From: Brevibacterium sp. UCMA 11754
GTDB taxonomy: Bacteria; Actinomycetota; Actinomycetes; Actinomycetales; Brevibacteriaceae
Length of the DNA stretch: 64,000 nucleotides
Direction: 5' to 3'
Assembly (NCBI RefSeq): GCF_021532275.1
Contig: NZ_JACBOT010000001.1
Span: forward strand, 372,001-436,000
Of this stretch, positions 43,459 through 52,160 are shown piece after piece. Within the stretch, counting starts at the first letter, position 1. Each line of letters starts with the position of its first letter. The notes under the pieces are model-generated. The model was not told the origin of the DNA, did not search any database, and saw nothing but the letters and a program-made list of their open reading frames with translations. Position numbers and translations under genes: made by a program.

Positions 43459-44451
43459 CTACTTGTTCAGTTCTTCCAAGGCCTTCTTCGAGCCCGGATG
43501 GAGTTTGATCGGGTCAGGTGTCTCGGCGTTTTCGAGCTTGATGTCCTTGGCCGCTGCGTGGACCTTCTCCAGGTCGGCCTTCTTGTCATAGATCAGCTTC
43601 GTCAGAGCGCACGCGGTGCCTTCGTCCATGTCGTTGCGGACCATGAGGACGTTGGGGGTGACGATGGTCTTGACGGCCTTCACTCCCTTGTATGTGTCGG
43701 CGGGGATCTCGTCGACCTCGTAAACCGGGTTGATCTCCTTCATCGGGTCCTCGAGCTTGGAGATGTCGATGAATTCGACGTCCTTGCCGTTCGAGGTGAA
43801 GAGGTCGGTGACGCCGGCCGTCGGCAACCCGCCGGACCACACCATGCCGTCGATCGTGCCGTCCTTCATTCCGTCAACGGTCTTGGTCAGGTCGAGGCGC
43901 TGAGTTGTCACATCGTCCTTCTTGAGTCCTGCCGTTTCGATGAGGCGGTTGGCGATGACCTCGGTGCCGGACTTCGGCGAGCCGGTGGAGATCGTCTTGC
44001 CCTTGAAGTCCTTGACGGATTTGATGCCTGCGTCCTTGCGCACGACCACGTGCGTGAAGTTCGAGTAGATGCGCGTCAGTGCCGAGATGTCCTCCGGCTT
44101 CTTGAAGTCCGCGTCACCGTTGACCGCATCGGCCGCTGTATCGGCGAGTGAGAATGCAACGTCGTAGTCCCCGGATGACAGCTGCTGCAGGTTCTGCACG
44201 GAGGCACCGGTCTCGGCTGCGGTGGCCTTCAGATCGGAGTTGTCGGAGATGATCTGCGCCAGTCCGCCGCCGAGGACGTAGTACACGCCTGTCGAGTTTC
44301 CGGTGGCGACGGTGATCTGCCCGGAGGCCGCGGTGCAGTCGCCGCCGCCCTCGCCTGCCGGTTTGGCTTCCTGCTTACCGCCGCATGAGCTCAACGCCAG
44401 CACCGCGGCAACGGCTGACGCCGTGATTGTGAACATCCTTGTTCGCTTCAT
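43459..44451 (-). CDS. TAXI-family TRAP transporter substrate-binding lipoprotein
   Basis: 330 residues. Lipobox LSSCGG ends the signal peptide (MFTITASAVAAVLALSSCGG), so the protein is anchored outside. The TAXI signature is ITVATGNSTGVYYVLGGGLA and ETGASVQNLQQLSSGDYDVA, then VVVRKDAGIKSVKDFKGKTI and STGSPKSGTEVIANRL. TAXI proteins deliver carboxylates such as glutamate or dicarboxylates to a fused permease. It lies 16 bases after that permease gene, which is frameshifted, so its partner may be non-functional. Confidence 0.93.
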   Translation of the reverse strand: MKRTRMFTITASAVAAVLALSSCGGKQEAKPAGEGGGDCTAASGQITVATGNSTGVYYVLGGGLAQIISDNSDLKATAAETGASVQNLQQLSSGDYDVAFSLADTAADAVNGDADFKKPEDISALTRIYSNFTHVVVRKDAGIKSVKDFKGKTISTGSPKSGTEVIANRLIETAGLKKDDVTTQRLDLTKTVDGMKDGTIDGMVWSGGLPTAGVTDLFTSNGKDVEFIDISKLEDPMKEINPVYEVDEIPADTYKGVKAVKTIVTPNVLMVRNDMDEGTACALTKLIYDKKADLEKVHAAAKDIKLENAETPDPIKLHPGSKKALEELNK

Positions 44452-44467
44452 GGACTTCGTCCCTTTC

Positions 44468-46691
44468 TCAGTTGGACTCGGCCGGAGATCCGGTCGAGTG
44501 TGATTCGGTGGATCCGATATCGCTGGTAGTCGCCGAGGTGAGCTTCGGTTTGCGACGCAGCAGCAGGTGAACGATGACGCCGAGGATGAGGGCAGAGAAC
44601 CCGATCATCATCGACATGGGCTGGAGGTAGAGCAGGGCTCCTGCGGCGATGAAGCACAGGATGCGCTCCGGCCAGCCTGCACGGCGGATGATCCAGCCAC
44701 CGGCACCGGCGGCGAGTGCTGCCACGGCGAATGCGGAGACGAGCCCGGTCCATACCGCGCCGATGAATCCGCCCTGGGCCACAAGGCTCGCGCCCTCGGG
44801 TGTAAAGGTGAAGGCCAGCGGGACCAGGAACGCAGGTATTGCATACTTGCATGCCTGCCACATCGTTGCGATGACCCGGCCGCCGGTGATCGCCGAGGAC
44901 GCGACGGCCGCCAGAGCCGTCGGGGGTGAGACCTCGGACAGGACGGCGTAGTAGAAGATGAACATCGCAGCGGCTGCCTCTGGGACACCGAGTGAGATCA
45001 GTGCCGGGCCTACGATGACCCAGCTGATGATGAACGAGGCCGTCACGGGCACCGCCAGGCCGAGGATGGTCACGGCCACGGCGGCGAAGATGCAGGTGAA
45101 GATGAGGACCGCGGTCGGGTCTGTCGACAATGCCTGCGCGCCCTTGATGAGGATGTCGGAGATGACCTGGCCGAGGCCGGTCTTCGTGATCGTCGAGACG
45201 ATGATGCCTGCGGCCGCGCAGACGCTGGTCACCGGCAGGACCGAGCGGATGCCCGAGGACAGTGCCCCGTAGAAGACGTCCCAGATCGCGAGGAGAATCG
45301 TCTTCGGTTCGCCGAGGCTTCGATGATCCCGAAGCCGATGCCCACCAGTGTGGCGTAGACAACCGCCTTGAGGGTGCCATGCCCATGGAGAGGAAGACGA
45401 CGATGATGCTCAACGAGATGAAGTGGTAGAAGCCCCTCTTCAGGATGGGCCACGCGCGCAAGCCAGGAGGCGGCGTGTAGTCGACCTCGATCTTGCGGGA
45501 GTCGATTTCGATGGCGAGGAAGATGCCCAGGTAGTACAGAAGGGTCGGGACCACTGCCCACAGCAGGACGAGCCCGTAGGAGACGTTGAGCAGCTCCGCG
45601 ATGATGAAGGCGGCAGCACCAAGGGTCGGAGGTGAGAGGATCGCACCGATACCGGAGGCGGCGAGCATTCCACCCGCGTTCTCCTTCGGGTAGCCGGCCT
45701 TCTTCAGCACAGGCCAGGTCACGGCACCGAGTGAGACTGCAGTGGCGGTGCCGGAGCCGGAGACCGTGCCCAGGAGGAAGCCGGAGAGAGCGACGGTGCG
45801 TCCCGGTGCGGCCTTCGACTTCTTGAATAGTGAGAAGCTCAGGTCGATGAAGAAGCTTGCCGCCCCGGTCTTGTCGAGGACGGCTCCGTAGATCGTGAAG
45901 AGGACGATGTAGGTGGCCGCGACGTCGAGGGGGATGCCGTAGAAGCCGGAAGCATCGTTGTACAGGGCGTTGACGATCTGGTCGAAGTTCTGGCCGGCGT
46001 GGGATCCTGGCCAGCTGATCGGAATGTAGGCGCCGTAGTAGCTGTAAAGGAAGAAGACGATGCAGAAGATCGGCAGGATCAGACCGGTGGTTCTGCGCGT
46101 CGCCTCAAGGACAAGCAGGAGGAGAACACCGCCCATGATGACGTCGAGCGAGGTCAGCGAGCCCTGCCGGTTGAGGAACTCGTTGAAGCCGCCGGAGAAG
46201 AAGGGCAGCACCGGGTAGGCGCAGGTGAGGAAGGTGAGAACGACGAGCGCCCAGTCGATGATCGTCGGATTGTCGTTCGACCGACGCTTTGCCTTCGTGC
46301 GTGGTTTCGCGGTGGAGTCAGCAGCCGCACCGCTGCCAGTGCCGACGTCGCTGCCGGCAGCGACATCGCTGTCGACAGCCTCGGCGACGTCCAGGGCCTG
46401 GTCGGCGACATCGCTCTTGCGGCCGAAACCTGGCCGGTAGCAGATGAAGACCAGTGGCAGAACGAACGCCAGGAACCACATGAGGTAGTACTGATTGCCT
46501 TGAGTCAGCGGGAAGAACACCTGTTTGAGAACGAACAGTGACACGACGAAACACACGATCCCCACGCCGAGGTCGAGCCTGCGTGTCAGGGTGCGCTGAG
46601 GAAGCTCCTCATCGTACTGCGCGATCAGTTCGTCGACGTTCGTCTGCGGTATCGGGTTCGCAGGCGGCGCCTCGGAAGGACGTGCGGACAT
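44468..46691 (-). pseudogene. TRAP transporter fused permease (4TM-12TM), two frameshifts
   Basis: From the ATG at 46691 (AAAGGA 5 nt upstream) the protein reads as a TAXI-type fused permease: N-terminal small-subunit helices, an Ala/Asp-rich loop, then the large subunit (GFLLGTVSGSGTATAVSLGA; LAASGIGAILSPPTLGAAAF). After FLSMGMAP the frame breaks near 45370; KAVVYATLVGIGFGIIEA continues in the next frame, which breaks again near 45315; GEPKTILLAIWDVFYGALSS and the rest (VTSVCAAAGIIVSTITKTGL; MFIFYYAVLSEVSPPTALAA) are in the third frame to 44468. Each break is repaired by restoring one T to give TTC (Phe). The two are about 57 bases apart. Confidence 0.85.
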
Positions 46692-47016
46692 CATTGTCCT
46701 TTCGGATGCTGGGTCATAATGCTCAAGCCATGTTGCTCTGGGGCTGTTGTGAACCACCTCACAATATACCGAGCGTCCGCTCACCTGCCTCTCCCGTGTC
46801 CCGACCAGCGGTCATATTGTCGAGATCGTTACTCGCAGTGCCGATAGGTGGGACTGGGACATCGGTCTCACGGCAGTGCGCACCCACCTCGTCGCAGTGC
46901 GTCCCCACCTCGCCGCAGGGCACCCCAACACACGACAGGGCTCAACAGTTCAGGTTCCGCATTCGCCGACCGGGCGGTCGGCCTCTGCGATGAAACACAC
47001 CTTGCCGAATACGGGG
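46692..47016. other. Intergenic region with a 21-bp-period repeat
   Basis: About 325 bases lie between the divergent TRAP permease and amidohydrolase genes. The only structure seen is the repeat at 46873-46935 and the -10 at 47017. Confidence 0.5.
46873..46935. repeat. Three imperfect 21-bp tandem units GCAGTGCG...CACCTCG
   Basis: Units begin at 46873, 46894 and 46915, each GCAG(T/G)GCGNNCCCACCTC-like with the third most diverged. The 21-bp period is two helical turns, so it could be a stacked protein-binding site upstream of the amidohydrolase promoter. Confidence 0.6.
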
Positions 47017-47022
47017 TAGATT
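47017..47022 (+). promoter_or_regulatory. -10 hexamer TAGATT, leaderless amidohydrolase promoter
   Basis: TAGATT is followed by GGGGCC and the ATG at 47029. GGGG is not placed as a usable ribosome site. Confidence 0.45.
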
Positions 47023-47028
47023 GGGGCC

Positions 47029-47799
47029 ATGAATTCTCCGACCCCGGTCTTCGACTCACACCTGCACATCATCGACCCCAAGCATCCTCTCGTCGAGAAC
47101 AACGGCTACCTGCCGGACCCCTTCGCGGTCGAGGATTATCTGATGCGCATCAGTGGTCTGGGCATTGCCGGCGGAGCAGTGGTCGCCGGGTCATTCCAAG
47201 GGTTCGACCAGTGCTACCTTGTCGATGCCTTGAGCACTCTTGGCCCCGATTTCGTCGGCGTCACTCAACTTCCCGTCGACACGTCCGACGATCGCATCCT
47301 GGAGCTCGACCGCGACGGAATCAAGGCCCTGCGCTTCAACGTCGCCCGTGGAGGCTCAGCAGTCTTGGACGACATGGAACATATGGCTCGTCGGGTCCAT
47401 GACCTCGCCGGGTGGCACTCGGAACTGTACATCGATGCCCGCAGCATCGATGAGGATCTCAGCGACCGCATCGCCGGACTGCCCGCCGTGAGCATCGACC
47501 ATTTCGGCATGCACAGCGACGGACTGCCCGCGCTGCTGAAACTGGTCGAACGTGGCGTCAAGGTGAAGGCGACAGGCTTCGGCCGGGTCGAACTCGACCC
47601 TGCCGCCACGATGCGAGCGATCGTCGACGTTGACCCCTCGGCACTCATGGTAGGCACGGATCTGCCGTCGACCAGGGCCCCTCGACCGTTCGAGAACACA
47701 GATTTCGACATCATCCGTGACGCCCTGTCGCCTGAAGAGCTCACCGCTGTGTGCTGGGACAACGCCGCAGAGTTCTATCTGGGACGCACGCGCGACTGA
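47029..47799 (+). CDS. Amidohydrolase-2 family metal-dependent hydrolase (PDC-hydrolase-like)
   Basis: 256 residues, TIM-barrel. The N-terminal metal motif is FDSHLHIIDPKHPL, a conserved His lies in SIDHFGMHSDGL, the substrate-loop Lys in VKVKATGFGR and the C-terminal GTDLPSTRAPRPF carries the Asp. The group includes 2-pyrone-4,6-dicarboxylate lactonase and related C-C or C-O hydrolases; the substrate is unknown. No pathway enzymes surround it. It is followed 105 bases later by an ABC-class ATPase with its own promoter. Confidence 0.88.
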   Translation: MNSPTPVFDSHLHIIDPKHPLVENNGYLPDPFAVEDYLMRISGLGIAGGAVVAGSFQGFDQCYLVDALSTLGPDFVGVTQLPVDTSDDRILELDRDGIKALRFNVARGGSAVLDDMEHMARRVHDLAGWHSELYIDARSIDEDLSDRIAGLPAVSIDHFGMHSDGLPALLKLVERGVKVKATGFGRVELDPAATMRAIVDVDPSALMVGTDLPSTRAPRPFENTDFDIIRDALSPEELTAVCWDNAAEFYLGRTRD

Positions 47800-47891
47800 T
47801 TGTGAGGCTACCGAGAGCCTGATCGCGAAGCACTGGGCAAAGTCCTGGCGAAGCACGGGGCTCGTCTTGGCCCGCGTTGACCTCAATCAAG

Positions 47892-47897
47892 TAGCAT
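47892..47897 (+). promoter_or_regulatory. -10 hexamer TAGCAT, probable leaderless ATPase promoter
   Basis: TAGCAT is followed by seven bases and the ATG at 47905; no ribosome site is visible. Confidence 0.35.
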
Positions 47898-47904
47898 TCC
47901 ACGG

Positions 47905-49581
47905 ATGAACTCCCCACGATCGAATCTCGCATCCACCCTGCACAACCTCGATGGCCGCAGCTACGGAAACTACAAGCAGATCCGTGGCAGCTACGAGTTC
48001 GGGCCGGTCACCGTGTTCATCGACCGGGTCCAGGTCGATCCCTTCGCCTCACCGTCGAAGGTCCGGATCAGGATCAACCGCGCCGAGGCGGGGTTCCCCA
48101 CTGAATTCACCACCGAACGCGCAGATCGCATCGCGGCCGCCGACTTCCTCTTCCGCGTCGGCAACACACGGCTCAAGCGATCCGATCGGAGCGCGATCCT
48201 CCTTGGCCGCCCCGGTCAGGAGGTGCTCGAGCGCAGCAACGTCGTCATCGACGACTCCGGGTTCGAAGCCCGACTGCTCGTCAACCTCCCAGCCCGCGGC
48301 AGGCGGATTCTCGGCCACCAGGCCGCCGATATCCTCACCCGCGATGTGCCGGCCCTGGCCGAGGCGATGTTCATCGGCTCGAATCTCAACGCCGGTGATC
48401 TGCGCGATCATGTCCAGCTCCACCGGGATCAGCTGGAACTGCAGAACCACCTCGGCGAGGAAGGTCTTCTCGCGTTCATCGGCAATGGCGCGATCCTGCC
48501 GAGGCGAACCGGGGATTCTGACATGCCGATGGATTCTCACGCCGTTCCTTTCACCAGCCCGAGTTCACTCGAGCACACATTCACGCTCTCGAGCGGACGC
48601 AGGCTCACCGGCATGGCAATCCCGCGTGGTGTCACGGTCATCGTCGGCGGCGGCTATCACGGCAAGTCGACGATTCTGCGAGCCCTCGAACGCGGCGTCT
48701 ACCCCCACATCGCCGGCGACGGGCGTGAGTGGGTCATCACGGAACCCAGTGCCACCTCCATCCGGGCCGAGGACGGTCGCGCCGTGACCGGCGACGACAT
48801 CTCGCCCTTCATCAACAATCTGCCATCCGGCACTGACACGAGAGCCTTCACCACAACGAATGCGAGCGGGTCCACGTCGCAGGCGGCCAACCTCGTGGAG
48901 GCTGTGGAGGTCGGTGCACGCACGCTGCTCATCGACGAGGACACCTCGGCGACGAACTTCATGATCCGCGATGATCGGATGCGGGCGCTGATTCCAGCCG
49001 ACCGCGAGCCCATCACGCCGTTCGTCGACCGTATCCGCCCGTTGTTCACCCGCCGAGGTGTGTCCACGGTGCTGGTCGCCGGCGGATCGAGCGCATTCTT
49101 CGAGGTCGCCGACCATGTCATCGCCCTCGACGCCTACGTGCCGCAGGAAGTCACCGAGAAGGCACACGAACTCGTGGGGGTGAAATCAGCCGATGACAGC
49201 GACGACGCGTTCTCCATCCCACAACCTCGAATCCCGACCGCGAAGGCGCTGCGCCCCAGCTCGAAGACGAAGTCGGCGAAGGCGAAAGGACTTGGCCAGG
49301 TCCAGTTCGGCAAGGCCTTCATCGATCTGACCGCGGTGTCCCAGCTCGTCGACCCGCAGCAGACGACAGGCATCGCCGAGGCGCTCGAGTACATGGCCGA
49401 GATCTTCGACGACCAGACCTCACTCACCGAGGCTCTGGCCGAGGTCGAGGACATGCTCGATGCACAGGGGGTCGACGGCCTGACCGGCAACCGCGATCAT
49501 CCGGGACATGTCGCCCGCCCCCGTGCACAGGAGATCGCGGCGGCGCTCAATCGTTTCCGGGGGCTGCACCTCGTCGACTGA
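47905..49581 (+). CDS. ABC-class predicted ATPase (PF09818-type)
   Basis: 558 residues, no membrane segment. It belongs to the stand-alone family of predicted ABC-class ATPases: N-terminal LDGRSYGNYKQIRGSYEFGP, Walker A VIVGGGYHGKSTILRALERG near residues 247-266, signature-like NASGSTSQAANLVEA near 322, Walker B TLLIDEDTSATNFMIRDDRM near 342-361, and a switch region VSTVLVAGGSSAFFEVADHV. A Lys/Ser-rich linker (SSKTKSAKAKG) precedes a C-terminal helical tail. The biological role of the family is not established; RNA or repair functions have been suggested by analogy only. Confidence 0.92.
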   Translation: MNSPRSNLASTLHNLDGRSYGNYKQIRGSYEFGPVTVFIDRVQVDPFASPSKVRIRINRAEAGFPTEFTTERADRIAAADFLFRVGNTRLKRSDRSAILLGRPGQEVLERSNVVIDDSGFEARLLVNLPARGRRILGHQAADILTRDVPALAEAMFIGSNLNAGDLRDHVQLHRDQLELQNHLGEEGLLAFIGNGAILPRRTGDSDMPMDSHAVPFTSPSSLEHTFTLSSGRRLTGMAIPRGVTVIVGGGYHGKSTILRALERGVYPHIAGDGREWVITEPSATSIRAEDGRAVTGDDISPFINNLPSGTDTRAFTTTNASGSTSQAANLVEAVEVGARTLLIDEDTSATNFMIRDDRMRALIPADREPITPFVDRIRPLFTRRGVSTVLVAGGSSAFFEVADHVIALDAYVPQEVTEKAHELVGVKSADDSDDAFSIPQPRIPTAKALRPSSKTKSAKAKGLGQVQFGKAFIDLTAVSQLVDPQQTTGIAEALEYMAEIFDDQTSLTEALAEVEDMLDAQGVDGLTGNRDHPGHVARPRAQEIAAALNRFRGLHLVD

Positions 49582-49628
49582 GCTCGGGTGCGAAACGGAC
49601 TCCCGGGCACCTGCACTCGAGCACCTGC

Positions 49629-51107
49629 TCAGTGCTCCTCGCTCTCGGTCGAATCGGTCAGCGTGCGAATGCCGAAGACCGACATCACCAACACGATCCC
49701 GGCGAGGACTGTGAACGAAATCTGCTGCGAGTGCACGAAGCCGGCAACCGTCGCCGAATCCCACGCCCCCTGCGGCATTGTGCTGCCGAGAGCCGTGGCC
49801 ATAATCGTGCCGACTATCGCAACGCCGACTGCATTGCCGAGCTCTTGAGCGGTGTCGTTGAGTGCCGATCCGATCGATGTGTGCGTCTCCGGCAGTGCGC
49901 CGAGGAGTGCGACGGCACCGGTCGTCATGATCGTCCGCATCCCCATAGTCATGATGAGCATGCCGATCGCACACCAAATGTACCCGTGAGAGAGGGCATA
50001 GATCCAGATCACGAGACTGCTGAGGACGAGGGCGATACCGCCGATCGAAGTCTTGCGGTGACCGTAACGGGCAACAGCGCGATCGACGAACGGGCCGGCG
50101 AGCAGCATTCCGGCAACGAACGGCAGGTTCGCCAATCCGGCTTGGAGTGCTGACCAACCCCAAGCGAACTGGTAGAGCTGGGTCGAGACGAACATGACGC
50201 CGACCATGGCGATCATCGTCGCAGTCTGGAGAATCGCGGAGCCGCTCACGGTCGGCAGCGTGAGCAGTTTGAGATCGAGCATCGGGTCCTTGGCGGTCTT
50301 CTCGCGCCAGATGAATCCGCCGAGAGAGACGGTTCCGACAGCAAAGACGGTGATTGTCAGCGGTGCGCTCCAACCATTTTCGACCCCGGCGGTGAAGCCG
50401 TAGAGGAGGAATCCGAGGGAGGTCACGGAGAGGATGCCGCCGAGGATGTCCGCACCGCCTTCACGCCGGTCGGCCGGGTCGTCTTTGGCGATCCCGAAGC
50501 GCACGCCGAGCCACGCGATGGCCGCGACCGGTGCATTGACAACCAGAAGTGCCTGCCAGGGCCAGCTGCTGATTGCGAGTCCGGCAAGTGTGGGGCCGAC
50601 GGCGAAACCGATCATCGAAACGACCACGATGAGGCCGATTGCCTTCGTGCGCAGATCGTCGCGGTCGAAGAGGCGGAAGATCAGGGACATGGTCAGCGGG
50701 GCGATGAACGCGGCAAAGACTCCCGACACTGCCCGCACTGCGATGAGCTGGGCCGGTGTGGTGACGAGCAGCACCGAGAGTCCGGTGAGGCCGAAAAGAA
50801 CGAGCCCGAAGAGGAGGGTACGGCGGCGGCCGAGTTTGTCGCCCATTGTGCCGCCGACCATGAGCAGGCCGCCAAAGGTCAGTGAGTAGGCGCCGACAAT
50901 CCACTGCAGGTCCGTCGGAGCGGCGTTGAGGTCACGTCCGATCGTGGGCAGGGCGATGTTGAGGATCGAGTTGTCGACCATCTCAACGAGCATGGTCAGG
51001 CACAGTGCGACGAGCGCGGGCCAAGCCGCGCGGAGACTCTGCGGTTTGCGTTTCTGAGTCTCGGCGAGTGAGGAGTCGGACGAGGTCGAGGGGGTGGAGG
51101 AGGACAT
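49629..51107 (-). CDS. DHA2-family MFS multidrug exporter
   Basis: 492 residues, about 14 helices. Helix 1 motif MLVEMVDNSILNIALPTIGR contains the DHA2-typical Asp (D-x2-I-x-N-I-A-L-P), motif A is GGTMGDKLGRRRTLLFG, and motif C-like GSALNDTAQELGNAVGVAIV is near residue 420. AAGGA lies before the ATG at 51107; the longer open frame crosses the operator region and is not coding. It is divergent from a TetR regulator with a four-site operator in between, so inducible drug efflux is likely. Confidence 0.92.
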   Translation of the reverse strand: MSSSTPSTSSDSSLAETQKRKPQSLRAAWPALVALCLTMLVEMVDNSILNIALPTIGRDLNAAPTDLQWIVGAYSLTFGGLLMVGGTMGDKLGRRRTLLFGLVLFGLTGLSVLLVTTPAQLIAVRAVSGVFAAFIAPLTMSLIFRLFDRDDLRTKAIGLIVVVSMIGFAVGPTLAGLAISSWPWQALLVVNAPVAAIAWLGVRFGIAKDDPADRREGGADILGGILSVTSLGFLLYGFTAGVENGWSAPLTITVFAVGTVSLGGFIWREKTAKDPMLDLKLLTLPTVSGSAILQTATMIAMVGVMFVSTQLYQFAWGWSALQAGLANLPFVAGMLLAGPFVDRAVARYGHRKTSIGGIALVLSSLVIWIYALSHGYIWCAIGMLIMTMGMRTIMTTGAVALLGALPETHTSIGSALNDTAQELGNAVGVAIVGTIMATALGSTMPQGAWDSATVAGFVHSQQISFTVLAGIVLVMSVFGIRTLTDSTESEEH

Positions 51108-51173
51108 GTACGTCCTTTCGCGGGTAGGTCGAAAGGTCGGCTGGAGAGCCGGCGAGTGAAGGACATTGCGATC

Positions 51174-51239
51174 GAACAATGTTCGCCAATGGAACGACGT
51201 TCGATACATCGAACTGTGTTCGAGAATAGAACGGTGTTT
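51174..51239. promoter_or_regulatory. Array of four GAAC-N3-GTTC operators
   Basis: Sites: 51174-51184 (spacer AAT), 51192-51202 (GAC), 51211-51221 (TGT) and 51229-51239 (GGT, last base T instead of C). Centres are 18, 19 and 18 bp apart. They fill the gap between the divergent exporter and TetR genes and end 22 bp before the TetR -10. Confidence 0.85.
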
Positions 51240-51260
51240 GATTGAATGCAAGTCTCTCGG

Positions 51261-51266
51261 TAGATT
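51261..51266 (+). promoter_or_regulatory. -10 hexamer TAGATT, leaderless TetR promoter
   Basis: TAGATT is followed by six bases and the ATG at 51273. Confidence 0.45.
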
Positions 51267-51272
51267 CAAGGC

Positions 51273-52142
51273 ATGGCACCTGAGACTCCCCCGCGTCCGC
51301 GAGGCGATCAAAACGCGAATTCACGCAGACACGGTCCTCGTGATCCATCGAATGACGCTCAACGCAGAAGCAGCCCTCCCCGACGCCGAGGTGGTCGTGG
51401 GGTGGCGCGCACACGTACGTCCCTCTCGCTGGAGCAGATCATCGAGGCCGCGATCACCACGCTCGACGCCGTTGGGGCCGAGAAGATGACCTTGCGCGGG
51501 CTGGCCGCACAGCTCGACAGCGGCGTGGCCAGTCTCTACTGGTACGCCTCAGGCAAGGACCAGCTCATGGCCATCGTCGCTGATGAGCTTCTGGGACGCG
51601 CATTGGACGAGGCCGAGGAACTCGAACTCGCCGGTCAGCCGCATCCGGAGCAATTCGCGAAATATCCGCTGCCTGTGCCCGATGAGCGCACGAGTGCCGC
51701 CACAGCCGAAGCTCTGGTTCGGATTCGGCGACTTGCGCTGTGTCTGTTCGTCCAGATGCTCGACCACCCGTGGCTGGCCTTTCAACTCATCAAAGCGGGC
51801 CCCGATGAGCAGAATTCGCTGAGCTACTGGGAATTGGTCGGTCAGGCATTGCAGAAGACGGAACTGGACCTGACCAGACAGCTCCAGGCGTCTATGGTCG
51901 TCGCCAACTATGCCTCGGGCATGGGCGCAGAGGTCTCACAGCGGGCGATCGACCGCGAAGCACTGAAAGACCCCGAAGCCCAATACACCGCTCAGATCGA
52001 CCACTGGGCAAGTTTCAGTGAAGAAGACTTCCCCTTCGTGCACTCCGTGCTCGGCGAGTTCGACAAACTCGACGAGGCATCGGATTTCGTCATGGGCCTC
52101 GACCTCGTCCTGTCAGGACTCGAACGCCTGACCTGGAGCTGA
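51273..52142 (+). CDS. TetR-family regulator with TetR_C-type ligand domain
   Basis: 289 residues. An Arg/Pro-rich tail of about 43 residues (RRSSPPRRRGGRGVARTRTS) precedes the HTH (LEQIIEAAITTLDAVGAEKM; LRGLAAQLDSGVASLYWYAS). The C-terminal all-helical domain has DHPWLAFQLIKAGPDEQNSL and ends with LVLSGLERL, as in TetR(class)-C members controlling efflux pumps. The ATG at 51273 follows a -10 by six bases; a GTG at 51402 with a GAGGTGG upstream would remove the tail and is a real alternative. It almost certainly controls the divergent exporter. Confidence 0.88.
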   Translation: MAPETPPRPRGDQNANSRRHGPRDPSNDAQRRSSPPRRRGGRGVARTRTSLSLEQIIEAAITTLDAVGAEKMTLRGLAAQLDSGVASLYWYASGKDQLMAIVADELLGRALDEAEELELAGQPHPEQFAKYPLPVPDERTSAATAEALVRIRRLALCLFVQMLDHPWLAFQLIKAGPDEQNSLSYWELVGQALQKTELDLTRQLQASMVVANYASGMGAEVSQRAIDREALKDPEAQYTAQIDHWASFSEEDFPFVHSVLGEFDKLDEASDFVMGLDLVLSGLERLTWS

Positions 52143-52160
52143 CGCGGCTGAAGTTTGAGG

